This document shows positions 41,638 through 52,877 of a DNA stretch of 64,000 nt, in pieces; the stretch's first letter is position 1, and each line of letters begins with the position of its first letter. A program made the translations under genes and the position numbers. The DNA comes from an uncultured Phycisphaerales bacterium (GTDB taxonomy: Bacteria; Planctomycetota; Phycisphaerae; Phycisphaerales; SM1A02). The notes beneath the pieces are model-generated. The model was not told the DNA's origin. It did not search any database and was given only the letters and a program-made list of their open reading frames with translations. The DNA is taken from contig CASICI010000012.1 of assembly GCA_949373145.1 (NCBI GenBank), positions 1-64,000 on the forward strand, in the 5' to 3' direction.

Positions 41638-42054
41638 TTAGAAGCTGATGTAGACAATCCCAGCGGTGAACACGAGCAGAATCAGGAGACCGAGAATCAT
41701 TCCGGTCACCGCGATAAAACGAGCAAATCCATGAATGACCTCTCGTTGCTGAATGAGGTTCTCGACCTCCGGCGGCATCTCACCAAGATCGACTTCATCC
41801 CAGTCGATGGTCGCCGCATGAATCCGTGAGATCTCGAGCGCCTGCTTCGCCAGTTCGAGCTGGTCTTGTGGAACCCGAAGAGTCACGTCACTACCGGGCG
41901 CTATGGCGCAGGAAAGCACGGTGAAAGGTGAGGAATTCACGACGGCGTAGATTCCCGCCTCTTCGAGGATGGCGCTGAGAGACTGCGCTTCGAGTTCGTG
42001 CTGGCAGGAACAGAGCATGACGAGAGGATTGCTCTCTGATTCGTTGACGGTCAT
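41638..42054 (-). CDS. DUF2007-like protein with C-terminal TM segment
   Basis: CSCQHELEAQSLSAILEEAGIYAVV...LRVPQDQLELAKQAL. Confidence 0.6.
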   Translation of the reverse strand: MTVNESESNPLVMLCSCQHELEAQSLSAILEEAGIYAVVNSSPFTVLSCAIAPGSDVTLRVPQDQLELAKQALEISRIHAATIDWDEVDLGEMPPEVENLIQQREVIHGFARFIAVTGMILGLLILLVFTAGIVYISF

Positions 42055-43319
42055 GATCCACCTCCATCATTGTCGGAATGCTCGAAGGCCCAATCGATCA
42101 CCTTGCTCACGGAAGAGGTGACGACATCTCCCCGGCGCCCTTGATCGACGTCCTGAAGGAGCGTACCGGAGACTTCGGTCTCACTGGCAGACTCGACATG
42201 AACCCAGACATGAAGACGATCATCACCATCTTCTCCAAGAGCGAGGCAGGCGCTCATGGACTGCCCTTCGGAGAACGCTTCAAGCAGGCGAGGCCACATG
42301 CTTCGGGCCTGAAGAGAGCGTCCGGTCGACCACGCGGGCGTTCTTTCAAGAGCGCAGCGACCGGAAATGAGACGGTCGACGATGTCGGAGGGCCAGGTGT
42401 AGACCGCACCGAAACTGCCTCGAGGTTCATGACCGCACAAGACCGCTCGACCCTCGGTCAGATCACCCCCCATGGCCTGCGCCATCGAAGCTCGATGTTC
42501 GGTGTTTCCAATCGAATCGGCGGAGAGCGATGCTGCCTGATCCGCCCAGGGACGCAATCTGAGAGTCACACCCATTCCAGCTTCGAAGGCGACATCAGGA
42601 TCTGGGATGCCCTTCATGACGATGAGTCCGGCCACTGATTCGAGAAGTTCCGCGGCGACTGGAAGAACCTCTCCGGAAACCTCCAGCATCTCGAGTTCAG
42701 GACGACCACACCGATGCAGTCCCTGAGTGCGCAACCAGACCGATGACCCCTCTTCGGGGCGTTCATGAGTCGCCGCTGCATGAATTCTGAAGAGGACGCT
42801 TTCATCGAACGAACTCGAGTCCGCGGAGAAACGAAACCCCATCTCATCACGCGAGAACCACTGTTCCGTCTCTTCATCAAGCATCGCCACTGAATTCCGC
42901 CAGGTGGCATTCAAGAGCGAAGCCATGTCCGACCAGACCGCGAGTGGACGTTCAGGATCAAGAACGGTCTGGATGCCGATCATCCAACGGGCCCCGGCGG
43001 CGATCTCGGGAAGCCCCGCCGGGTTCTCGATCTTTTCACACCAGGCGATCAATGGAATCGGATGTTCGGACAGACCGATCGCCATCACCCAGAGCGCGAA
43101 AGGAGGTCCGTTCAGGGGAACGTCCAACTCGACGAACTTGGATTCTTCGGCGCCAACGACCGACAGTGCGGTACGAAGCAGGTCCTCGGCGGGCATCGTG
43201 TCACCGGAAAGCGCCAGAAGAATGGTGGAAGGAACGGGCTCGGGAAGACCCCAGACACTGCTTGAGGTCTCACCGAACACCGGCAGAGGAAAATCAGGAT
43301 TGAATGGTTCTGTACTCAT
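42051..43319 (-). CDS. Hypothetical protein
   Basis: Long ORF, start chosen at MSTEPFNPDF; no family recognised with confidence. Confidence 0.55.
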   Translation of the reverse strand: MSTEPFNPDFPLPVFGETSSSVWGLPEPVPSTILLALSGDTMPAEDLLRTALSVVGAEESKFVELDVPLNGPPFALWVMAIGLSEHPIPLIAWCEKIENPAGLPEIAAGARWMIGIQTVLDPERPLAVWSDMASLLNATWRNSVAMLDEETEQWFSRDEMGFRFSADSSSFDESVLFRIHAAATHERPEEGSSVWLRTQGLHRCGRPELEMLEVSGEVLPVAAELLESVAGLIVMKGIPDPDVAFEAGMGVTLRLRPWADQAASLSADSIGNTEHRASMAQAMGGDLTEGRAVLCGHEPRGSFGAVYTWPSDIVDRLISGRCALERTPAWSTGRSLQARSMWPRLLEAFSEGQSMSACLALGEDGDDRLHVWVHVESASETEVSGTLLQDVDQGRRGDVVTSSVSKVIDWAFEHSDNDGGGS

Positions 43320-43347
43320 TGATCTGGAACTCCCAACCACCGGGACG

Positions 43348-46189
43348 TCAGTTGGCGACAATGTTCACCAGTCGGCCGGGGACGACCACCATCTTCCTGA
43401 CGGTGAGTCCTTCGAGCAATTCGCTGATTCGCTCATCAGCCAGTGCGGCCTCTTCCAATGCCTTCTGATCCGCATCGGACGCGACCAGGATACGACTCCT
43501 GACCTTGCCGAGGATCTGAACCGGTATCTCGACCTGGTCGTCGACCAACCGGTCGGGATCGAAGTCCGGCCATGATTCAAGTGCCACGGAAGAAGCGTGG
43601 CCGAGGCGGTGCCAGAACTCCTCGGCGACATGAGGAACGAACGGTGCCAGCAGAAGCGTGAACTTCTCGAACTGGGACCGGGACAGTCCGACTCCCGTGG
43701 CTTCATTCACGAATTCGATCATCGCCGCGATCGCGGTGTTGAAGGCCAGTCTCTGAATATCCTCACCGACCTTGTGAATCGTTCGATGGAGACTCCGCTC
43801 GACGGCGTCATCCCCCTCGTCGAGAAGATGAAGCGCGCCGGTCTCCTCTTCGATCACGAGTCGCCAGGCACGTTGCAGAAAACGATGCACCCCGACGATG
43901 TCACGCGTGTTCCAGGGAGCTGATGCCTCGAGTGGCCCCATGTACATCTCGTAGAGCCGCATCGTGTCGGCACCGTATTCGGCGACGACGTCATCCGGAT
44001 TGACGACGTTGCGGAGGGACTTCGACATCTTGGCCACGATTCGCTCGACGGGATCGCCGGTCTCGCGCTCGACATGTCCCCCGTCGAGTTCGTCGACTTC
44101 GTCGACCGCGACCAGCGAACCGTCGGAACGCTTGTAGGCGAAGGACGTGATCATGCCCTGGTGGAACAGCTTGTTCATGGGCTCGGGCGTGGAGACTTCC
44201 CCGAGATCAAAGAGGATCTTGTGCCAGAATCGAGCGTACAGGAGATGCAGAACGGCGTGTTCGGCACCACCGATGTAGAGATCGACGCCGCCGACTTGCA
44301 GATTGTTCGCGTCAAATGATTCCTCCCCGGGAGCCAGAGAGACTTCGGCTGGTTCCGAACGCTCGACCGAGCAGCCAGTACTTCTCGGCTCGGGAGTCGA
44401 TGAAGCGATCGTCGCAGGCCGGACTGCAGTAGCGAAGGAAGTACCAGCAGGAACCGGCCCAACCGGGCATGGTGTTGGTTTCGCGACGCACGGGAGTGTC
44501 GGGAGCGAGAAGAGCAGGATCGACCCCGGCCTCGCCCGCCGTGGTGTTCACCCAGTCAAGCGCCTTGCCAAGCGGTGGCGTGGGCTCGTCACTTTCAACG
44601 GGCTGGTAGTCCTCGAGCTCGGGAAGCACCACCGGCAGTGCTGGATCCGACACGGGGTAATGATGCCCTGCTTCGTCGTAGACGATCGGAAACGGCTCAC
44701 CCCAGTACCGCTGACGACTGAAGAGCCAGTCTCGGAGCTTGTAATTGACATGACGATGACCGAACGAGCCGGCCTCCAGCCAGTCGATGACGACGTCCTT
44801 CGCAGCTTCCGTATCGAGACCGTCGAGGGACATCTCGTCGTTCACGCTGTTGTGCGCATTTCCCGAACCGCACCATGCGGATTTCTGAACGTCCTCGCCA
44901 CCTTCGACGACGGAGCGGATCGGAAGATCGAATGCTGTCGCGAAATCATGGTCCCGTTGATCGTGCGCAGGCACGGCCATGATCGCCCCGGTTCCGTAGC
45001 CGGCAAGAACGTAGTCCGCAGTCCAGACGGGAATCGTTCTCCGGTCGCGGGATTGATCGCTTCGACACCGAGCGAGACACCGGTCTTCTCCTTGGAATCC
45101 GCCATGCGATCCACATCGGATCGATTTCGAGAAGCTGTGACGTACTCGACCAATGCCGGATCACTTCCAGACGCGATCACGGAATCGACGAGAGGATGCT
45201 CGGGAGCGACCACCATGTACGTGGCGCCGAAGATCGTGTCCGGCCTGGTGGTGAACACCTCGAGAGCCTCGTCACCGACCGGAGAAACGAATCGTGGCGC
45301 CCTCGGATCGGCCGATCCACTCACGCTGCATGGTTCGAGTGGATTCCGGCCAGTCGACCACATCGAGATCCTCGAGAAGCCGATCGGCGTATTCGGTGAT
45401 CCTGAACATCCACTGCCGAAGAGGCTTGCGCAGCACCGGAAATCCACCACGCTCGCTTCGCCCGTCGATCACTTCCTCGTTGGCGAGAACGGTACCGAGT
45501 CGGGGACACCAGTTCACCGTCTGCTCTCCGAGATAGGCGAGGCGTCGGGTGTCCAGATAGGAACGACGGTCGGAATCACTCATGGCGGACCATGTCATCG
45601 ATTCGCCGTCACCATCGACGGGTACGACTTCACCTGATTCAAGTCGGCTGACCAGCTCGCTGATCGAAGATGCTTTTCGCGTCGCGGGATCGAAGTAGGA
45701 CTCGTAGGCCTTCAGCCAGATCCACTGAGTCCAGCGGTAATAGTCCTCGTCGGTGGTGGAGAGTTCACGAGACCAGTCGTAACTGAACCCGAATCCCTTG
45801 AGCTGGCGACGAAACGTGTTGATGGCCTTGACGGTGGTCTCTCTCGGGTGAACCCCGGTCTGGACCGCGTACTGTTCCGCGGGAAGACCGAACGCATCGA
45901 ACCCCATCGGATGAAGCACATTGAAACCGCTCATCCGCTTGAAGCGGGAGATGATGTCGGAACCGATGTATCCCTCGGGATGTCCCACATGCAGACCGGC
46001 CCCCGATGGATAGGGAAACATGTCGAGACAGTAGAACTTGGGACGACTTTCATCGAAACCGGGATCACCGGGATTCCCGACGACATAGGTCTTCTGTTCA
46101 TCCCACCATGACTGCCAGCGGGACTCGAGAGCGTTGGCGACACCGGCGTCGTAGCGATGGGAGGGACGATCTGGGCTCTGATCGGTCAT
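43348..46189 (-). pseudogene. leuS: Leucyl-tRNA synthetase, disrupted by frameshifts
   Basis: N-term [27 protein letters not shown]; editing region [24 protein letters not shown] in ORF 44842-45450; WLFSRQRYWGEPFPIVYDEAGH in ORF 44312-44980; AKMSKSLRNVVNPDDVV in ORF 43348-44178. Confidence 0.95.
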
Positions 46190-46295
46190 CTGGGTGCGAA
46201 TCCTGGTCGAGGGCGTGTGCGATGAACCGGGGCGCGTTCGCCCCGTGTTTCACGACTCTACCAATCGGCTCGCCGCTTGGCACCGCGGAGAGGAC

Positions 46296-47819
46296 TCAAC
46301 GCAACTTGTCGAGGTGCTTCAAGGTCTCACCGACCAGATAGAAGCTGCCGGTCACGCAGATCAGGTCTTCACGACTGACCGCACGAGAGGCCAGTTCGAT
46401 GGCTTCCGGGATGGTGTCGGCGATCTGGCTCATCTTGCCGCTGCGTTCCGTGAAGGCACGTTGCAGATCGGCTGGATCAGCCGCACGCGGGTTGCCCTGA
46501 GCTCGAGTGAAGATGATCTTGTCGGCCCCGAGATTGACCCGGTTCAACATCTCGTCCACGTTCTTGTCCTGACAGCACCCGAAGATGCAGACCATGGAGT
46601 CGTAGGGAAGATGAGCTCCGACACAGCGCATGAGCGCACCGATCGATTCGGGATTGTGAGCGCCGTCCACGAGGATTCGAGGACTCTTCCATGCCAGCTG
46701 CATGCGTCCGATCATGTGGGTCTTGGCCAGGCCACTGGTCAGACGATCATCGGGGCACTTGAATCCCGCACGCTTGAGGAGGTCCATCAGACCCAGAGCA
46801 AGACCACAGTTGGGTGCCTGGTGCTCGCCGGCAAGAGGCACGGGGAGATGCTCGAGTCTGCTGAGATCGGTGTACAGGCACACCCGAGTGTGAGGACCAA
46901 GCTCGTTCGTGGAACAGAAACGATTGCTGAATTCGATGTCTCGATTCACGATCTGCAGAGGTGCCCCGCATTCGTCGGCTGCATTCTGAAAGACGGCGTC
47001 GACTTCGGGATCCTGCTTGAACGTGAGGCACGGGACGTCCTTCTTGAAGATTCCCGCTTTCTCCCGCGCGATATCGACGAGGGTGTTTCCGAGAATCCGC
47101 TCGTGGTCGAGTGCGATCTTGGTGATGGCGATGGCTTCTGGCTTGATGACGTTCGTGCAGTCGAGACGTCCACCGAGACCAGCCTCGATGATCGCGATGT
47201 CCACGGCTTCATCCGAGAAATGCATGAACGCGAGGGCGGTCATGATCTCGAAGAAGGTGGGTTCGAAATCGAGCCCCTCGGCGACTTCTGCGATCTTCTT
47301 CATCAGAACGACGAACGTCGCGTGGGAGATCATCTCGCCATCGATGCAGACTCGCTCGCGAAGATCGGTGAGATGTGGCGAACTGTAGGAGCCCACGGCG
47401 TAGCCGCACTCGTGGAGCATGGCGCCGACCATGGCCGAGGTCGAACCCTTGCCGACGGTTCCGGCGATGTGGATCGTCCGAACCTGCTCGTGGGGGTCAC
47501 CCAGGGCGGCCAGAAGAGCGCGCATACGATCCAATTTGAAGGACTCGAGATCACGAATCACCCTCATCCGCTCGAAATCAGGACGATTGAGCAGATATTT
47601 GACCGCGGTGGGATAGGAGGTGATGGAGGCAGGCCCAAGAACCTTCGTTTTGGAGGCCTTCGGCTTCAACTCAAGAGATGAGGAGACCCGCTTGGTCGGA
47701 GTGGTCGAGCCCGAGCCGGCCTTGGAAGCACCCGACTTGGCGCGGGATGTCTTCTTGGCAGTTGCTGTCGCGCCGGTTTTTGATGCGGTGGACGCACGAT
47801 TTGAGGTCTTTTTGGCCAT
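46296..47819 (-). CDS. folC: Folylpolyglutamate/dihydrofolate synthase with basic N-terminal extension
   Basis: IHIAGTVGKGSTSAMVGAML, SYSSPHLTDLRERVCIDG, EAGLGGRLDCTNVI, LVDGAHNPESI; Lys/Ala/Ser/Thr-rich N-terminal tail. Confidence 0.93.
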   Translation of the reverse strand: MAKKTSNRASTASKTGATATAKKTSRAKSGASKAGSGSTTPTKRVSSSLELKPKASKTKVLGPASITSYPTAVKYLLNRPDFERMRVIRDLESFKLDRMRALLAALGDPHEQVRTIHIAGTVGKGSTSAMVGAMLHECGYAVGSYSSPHLTDLRERVCIDGEMISHATFVVLMKKIAEVAEGLDFEPTFFEIMTALAFMHFSDEAVDIAIIEAGLGGRLDCTNVIKPEAIAITKIALDHERILGNTLVDIAREKAGIFKKDVPCLTFKQDPEVDAVFQNAADECGAPLQIVNRDIEFSNRFCSTNELGPHTRVCLYTDLSRLEHLPVPLAGEHQAPNCGLALGLMDLLKRAGFKCPDDRLTSGLAKTHMIGRMQLAWKSPRILVDGAHNPESIGALMRCVGAHLPYDSMVCIFGCCQDKNVDEMLNRVNLGADKIIFTRAQGNPRAADPADLQRAFTERSGKMSQIADTIPEAIELASRAVSREDLICVTGSFYLVGETLKHLDKLR

Positions 47820-47915
47820 AGTCAGGCCAGTTTACCAAAAATGGGATTTGATTACAAACAGAAGCCCGTAAATATATTTCATGACAATGACTTAGGTCAC
47901 CGCATGACGTTGAAG

Positions 47916-48416
47916 TTACGTGGCCGGATCTTCCTCGTCTGAACTGTCAAAGGCATCATCGAGGTCTTTGAAAGTGGACTCCAGGGAGGCTGGAATCACC
48001 CAGATGATCTCATCAGGAAGAAGCAGATTGGTGCCGTGACCAGCACTATCCAAGGCGACATTGAGACGATGCGTGAACGCCCGATTTCCAATCAGCCCCA
48101 CCACAGGGCCACCAAGCTCCTTGGCAAGAATGCCCCCCAGAAAACCGACGATTTCATCGGTATCACCTGCACCGATTTCGATCATGAGGATGGTTCGCTC
48201 ACCCAGAGACACCGCGGACACGCTTTCGGCTTCGACTTCGGCTTCTCCGAAAACCTGCGCCAACTGATCGATCATCTTCTTGGCCTGGGATGCCTCGGGA
48301 CCGAGTGCTCCGATTCGCCGAACCCGGGACAACTGATAATCGGTGAGATCGATCTTGGTGAGAGGGGTTGACGTCTCCTGCTCGGAGGGGGTCTCTTCAG
48401 CGTTGGAGTCGGACAT
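47916..48416 (-). CDS. Hypothetical protein
   Basis: 166-aa ORF adjacent to sulfatase. Confidence 0.55.
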   Translation of the reverse strand: MSDSNAEETPSEQETSTPLTKIDLTDYQLSRVRRIGALGPEASQAKKMIDQLAQVFGEAEVEAESVSAVSLGERTILMIEIGAGDTDEIVGFLGGILAKELGGPVVGLIGNRAFTHRLNVALDSAGHGTNLLLPDEIIWVIPASLESTFKDLDDAFDSSDEEDPAT

Positions 48417-49831
48417 CAGGCACCTCCGTTGGGGTCTTCAGGCATCGTAGGAACTCGAGCACCCACAGCGCGGCGCCATTCGACCATTTCCAACTGAAGA
48501 CTGGTGGCGAGGTCGGGAAGGGACATGACGAGATTGTTTGATTCTGATGGATCATCACGCAGGTCATAGAGTTCCAGTCGTCCGTCCTCGAAGAATTCGA
48601 TCAATTTGTACCCCCCCTTGCGAACCGCAGCCACAGGCGTGGTTCGCCAGGGGCCTTCCACACTGGAATCCCGTTCCAGATAGACGGGGAAGTGCCAGTG
48701 TAATGGACGATCGATCGAGGGCGGGTCGTTCCGGTTCTGAGAGATCGCGACGGCATCGAATTCCCGAACATCATGTCTGGTGCCGGTGGCCTCGAGAATG
48801 GTCGGGACCAGATCTCTCAGAATGACCGGAGCATGGGCGCGTGCCTCGTAAGCGCCGGAAGGCCAGCGGATCAGAAGAGGCACACGGATGCCGCCTTCGT
48901 ACAGCATGCCCTTTGAACCACGAAGCCCGCCGTTGTCGGCGAGCGGGCCGTATCCACCATGGTCGGACGTGAAGATGATCATCTGGGGACGTTCACGTGA
49001 CTCGAAGGCGTCGAGCACTCGACCGAATGCCTCATCGACCGCCGAGACCATCGCGTCGTATCTCTGCTCGAGGCCTCGCGCATGAGGAAGCCTGCGTCTG
49101 GAGTTCGCCAGCAGATCCTTTCTCGGTTGTATCGGGGTGTGCACGGAGTAGAAGGACAGATGCATGAACAGGGGCTGATCCCCGTCGGACTCGATGAACT
49201 GGATCGCCTCGTCGGCGAGACGATCGGTCAGGTACGCACCCTCGGCGCCATCCACCAATGCCGGATTGCGGTAGGGACTCGAATAGGACTTCGGATGCCC
49301 CGCCCCACTGCCACCGATCTGATCGATGAATCCATACTCGAGCGGATCGGGTCCGACATGGAACTTGCCGACATGAACGGTGCGATAGTCGTTTTCCTGA
49401 AGACGATCTGGAAGCGTCGTGACGTCGGATGACAGAAAACGAACCGAGGGCACCGGCTCGACCTTGCGCAGCTCCGGCTTGCCTCGACGAGACGAGCCGA
49501 CGGTCAGGACTCCGTGTTGAGGTGTGGCCAGGCCGGTGAGCATGCTGCACCGACTCGGTGCGCAATTGGGGGCATCCGCATAGGCGTTGTCATAAAAGAC
49601 GGCGTCACTCGCAAAGGCATCGATCCTGGGTGTTTGATGACTTTGCCCCCCACTGAAACCCACATCAGCCCAACCCAGATCGTCGACCACCACCATGAGG
49701 ATGTCCGGCTTCACGAAATCGGACAATGCCGTGGACTGGATCTCGGGAGACGGCGTACCGGGCGGGGTGGCACAGGAGGAGACGAGGACCAGTGACATCA
49801 GGAGCGATGATGTCGTTCGAGGACTGTTCAT
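48416..49831 (-). CDS. Sulfatase (type I, FGE-type CxPSR)
   Basis: ILMVVVDDLGWADVGFSGG, NCAPSRCSMLTG, HLSFYSVHTPIQPR, FTSDHGGYG. Confidence 0.95.
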   Translation of the reverse strand: MNSPRTTSSLLMSLVLVSSCATPPGTPSPEIQSTALSDFVKPDILMVVVDDLGWADVGFSGGQSHQTPRIDAFASDAVFYDNAYADAPNCAPSRCSMLTGLATPQHGVLTVGSSRRGKPELRKVEPVPSVRFLSSDVTTLPDRLQENDYRTVHVGKFHVGPDPLEYGFIDQIGGSGAGHPKSYSSPYRNPALVDGAEGAYLTDRLADEAIQFIESDGDQPLFMHLSFYSVHTPIQPRKDLLANSRRRLPHARGLEQRYDAMVSAVDEAFGRVLDAFESRERPQMIIFTSDHGGYGPLADNGGLRGSKGMLYEGGIRVPLLIRWPSGAYEARAHAPVILRDLVPTILEATGTRHDVREFDAVAISQNRNDPPSIDRPLHWHFPVYLERDSSVEGPWRTTPVAAVRKGGYKLIEFFEDGRLELYDLRDDPSESNNLVMSLPDLATSLQLEMVEWRRAVGARVPTMPEDPNGGA

Positions 49832-49872
49832 GGATGGTTCCTTGGGAAATCGAATCACGATCGACATGAATT

Positions 49873-51705
49873 CTAGTAAGGAACACGCATGAAGAGTTCT
49901 TCGGGACGTGAACGAAGATTCTCGTACAGATCGAACAGAGGCGTGCCCCTCTCGGGAGCCGGAGGAAACTCGCACTCGACGCCGAAATCCGAAAGTAACT
50001 TATGGGATCGCAGGGCGATCAGAGTTCCGATTCCCTGCGATCGATTGAAGACGAAATCCCAGATGAGATCTCGATCAAGAACATCTTCCGGCAATGAGAA
50101 AGCATGTCCTTCCTCACGAGCGGCGCGTGCCAGGAGCTCGAACCAATGGAACCAGGGATACTCGAGAGCGCGCAGGGGAACGAGCGAGTCGGCGGTCAAC
50201 AGTGCCAGAGTCTCAGGTCGTCGCTCCGCCGGGGTCGACATGAGCTCTCTTTTCAAGACGGCGATGGCATAGAAGGGATCACCACCGACGACCGTGTCCC
50301 GGCCATCGTCGAAACGACAACGAAACGCTCCCGAGGACGCGCTCGATTCGGGGGTCGAGCGTTCGAAAGCCTTCGACTGCAGACCCCCCATCACTTCAAT
50401 CCAGCTCTCGGGCAGGACGCCCTCAAACTGGAATCGACTGAAAGCCACGTCGGTGAGTTGATTTTCAATTCTGACACGGCTGGTGTCCAGTCGGCGAAGT
50501 TCCTCACGAGCGAACACGTCGAGCAATTCGGTCCAATCATCGCGATCACGTGTGAGGTCGTCCCAGGCTCGCTCGAAACGAGACACATCACCCTGCAGAC
50601 GACCGAGATATTCATGACGACGCGCCCGCGTGTTGGCGAGAAAGATTCTCATGAGTCGCTCGTGTCGCGTGGTCCACAGCGCGTCCAGACCGTCGATCAG
50701 GGCGTCGATCTGCCGATGAACGGGATGCTCGTCACTCCAGTGGCCGAGATCGAGCGTGACGATCGCACGATGGGCGGGACGTTGGTATCGAAGCACGTCA
50801 CGAAGACGACCTTCGGGGTGCCACCCCTTTCCGAGAAGAGCATCGGCGAGATGAAGTTCGCGTTCGGCATCCTCGGAGCGACCAGCATGGAGATACGAAC
50901 GCGACCGCATGTCATGCGCCACGTGCGAAACGATCGAGGAGCTGCTCATGATGAACGGTTCGGTCGCTTCGAGAATGGTGTCAAGAGCACCCGGTCCTCG
51001 ACGACCCACGCGCTGATCGAACACCGTGAGCGCCCGCGCGAGCACGGCCTCGCCTGGCTCGACGCCGGCAAGTGCCACCAACGCCAGGCCCAGTCGAGCC
51101 GGATCATCCGGAAGCACGCAGACCTGCAGGCCTTCGATTTCAGCGGGCAACGAACCAGCAGTGTCGATCACGCCGATTCGGCGATAGCCCCAGGCACGAG
51201 CGGCCCGGGCTTTTCCAGTCAAGGTCGACTGCGGGACCGGAAGAAATCGACCGGTGAGCACGTCGATCCCACCGGTCGCCACCAGGTCCTCGGGCCAGGC
51301 GCATCCGAACAGTCGAAGCACCGCTGCCATCGCGGCGGGGAGTGCGACACTGTCACCCGCTGCCGCATGGCGAACATCGAGTTCGACCTCCGGACGAGGA
51401 GAATCGGGCATGAGCTCGGCGTAGGGTGTGCAGGCGATTCGAATGCCGGCGGACGCGGCATCCGACGGAGCCTCACCCTCCGCCGGCGGGTCAGGATCGG
51501 AAAGGGACTCCGACCCGTCTTTCAATCGAAGGATCGCCAGAGCACCGCGCTGCTCGTCATGCGCGCCGATCAGGGGAATGTGATCCGAAGGAAGCCAGCG
51601 TGGTGCGACATCACGGGACGATGGTGGCAGGATCATGCCTTCGACACGTTCGGCAAGCCCTTGCAGAATGGATTCCAACCAATGTCGCGAACGGCCCTTC
51701 GACAT
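49873..51705 (-). CDS. Lon-like (peptidase S16 proteolytic domain) protein without visible AAA+ module; start uncertain
   Basis: AAGDSVALPAAMAAVLRLFG...LVATGGIDVLTGRFLPVPQSTLTGKARAARAWGYRRIGVI aligns with the Lon catalytic domain (DGPSAGIA...[36 protein letters not shown]). Confidence 0.7.
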   Translation of the reverse strand: MSKGRSRHWLESILQGLAERVEGMILPPSSRDVAPRWLPSDHIPLIGAHDEQRGALAILRLKDGSESLSDPDPPAEGEAPSDAASAGIRIACTPYAELMPDSPRPEVELDVRHAAAGDSVALPAAMAAVLRLFGCAWPEDLVATGGIDVLTGRFLPVPQSTLTGKARAARAWGYRRIGVIDTAGSLPAEIEGLQVCVLPDDPARLGLALVALAGVEPGEAVLARALTVFDQRVGRRGPGALDTILEATEPFIMSSSSIVSHVAHDMRSRSYLHAGRSEDAERELHLADALLGKGWHPEGRLRDVLRYQRPAHRAIVTLDLGHWSDEHPVHRQIDALIDGLDALWTTRHERLMRIFLANTRARRHEYLGRLQGDVSRFERAWDDLTRDRDDWTELLDVFAREELRRLDTSRVRIENQLTDVAFSRFQFEGVLPESWIEVMGGLQSKAFERSTPESSASSGAFRCRFDDGRDTVVGGDPFYAIAVLKRELMSTPAERRPETLALLTADSLVPLRALEYPWFHWFELLARAAREEGHAFSLPEDVLDRDLIWDFVFNRSQGIGTLIALRSHKLLSDFGVECEFPPAPERGTPLFDLYENLRSRPEELFMRVPY

Positions 51706-51823
51706 GAATTCGATCAGAACATTCGGATCATGCGACAGCGCCCATCCCCAATCGATGTTGGACGGTTGGTCGAACGAACTTGGTCGGGTGTCGGACGTGG
51801 ACGGCCTCCTCGAAAATGACGAC

Positions 51824-52765
51824 TCAAAGAGAGAAACGCTCTCCGTTGGTGAGTGCCACCAGAATAGGTTGTCCCACCAGCCGGGTCTGGGCATCCAATC
51901 CCAGCGTCTGGAGGGATGTGGACCAGAAATCACGCCGCTCATCATCGGGAAGCGTCGTCCGGCTGCCCAGGCGGACACGATCGATCCGTCGACACCAGGC
52001 GTCAGGGCCATTGAATTCGATGCTGATGCGCCAGTCCTCCTCGAGCACGGCACGCACGTCGCATTCGCTTCCATCAAGACATCTGATGAGACCGCAACGC
52101 TCGGCGAATCGACGGATCATCCGCTGGCTCGGACGTCCGCCATCGAAGACGAGTTCGCCCTCGAAGACGGGAAGTGGTGTGACTTCGACGACCGGAATCG
52201 CTGGACGGGAGGCATTGTCCATGGCGACGGCGAGCCGAGCAGAATCCCCCAGAGGGTGACGCATGACAGGCAGCACGCAGTCCGGATCCATCAGATCACA
52301 ACGCCTTCGGACCGAAGCGTCTTCGAGACCAGCCGCTGCATCATCATCAAGCAGAACATGACTGCACAGGTGACTCAGTCCTTCGAATGCCGGATACGCG
52401 GCTGCGAGCAGTGCGCCATGACGACGGTCGATCACATGGAGACAGTGCAGATCCTGAGCGTGCTCGAGTGTGGCGGCTGGTGATGATTCTCGCGGAGAAT
52501 CAGAAGACTGGCTTTCAATCTGATTCAGATCCTGAACGACCCGGAGGCACCGAGCGCGAAGCTGAGATGGCAGATCGCGCGCCAGCTCACCTGAGATAGA
52601 AGACGGCCAGTCGCGATAAGGCTGGTCGATTCCGAAGGCCGCCAGTCGCGCGGAAAGAATCAGAACCTGCTCGACATCATGCGTCGAATCAAGAGCATTT
52701 CGGATCGAATCGATCACGTTGGAAGCACCATCTTGAGAGGACTGTGGTTGTTGGTCATGTGTCAT
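51824..52765 (-). CDS. Hypothetical protein
   Basis: 313-aa ORF between the Lon-like and sigma-like ORFs, same strand. Confidence 0.6.
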   Translation of the reverse strand: MTHDQQPQSSQDGASNVIDSIRNALDSTHDVEQVLILSARLAAFGIDQPYRDWPSSISGELARDLPSQLRARCLRVVQDLNQIESQSSDSPRESSPAATLEHAQDLHCLHVIDRRHGALLAAAYPAFEGLSHLCSHVLLDDDAAAGLEDASVRRRCDLMDPDCVLPVMRHPLGDSARLAVAMDNASRPAIPVVEVTPLPVFEGELVFDGGRPSQRMIRRFAERCGLIRCLDGSECDVRAVLEEDWRISIEFNGPDAWCRRIDRVRLGSRTTLPDDERRDFWSTSLQTLGLDAQTRLVGQPILVALTNGERFSL

Positions 52766-52877
52766 CGCTGAAGACCACCTTTCGCGGACCCTCGCCCAAG
52801 GGGCCCACCCGGAGACGGATTCGCCCCGATCTTCCTGACCAACAATGCCAAAGAAACGCGGAAAATCATCGCCTCAG

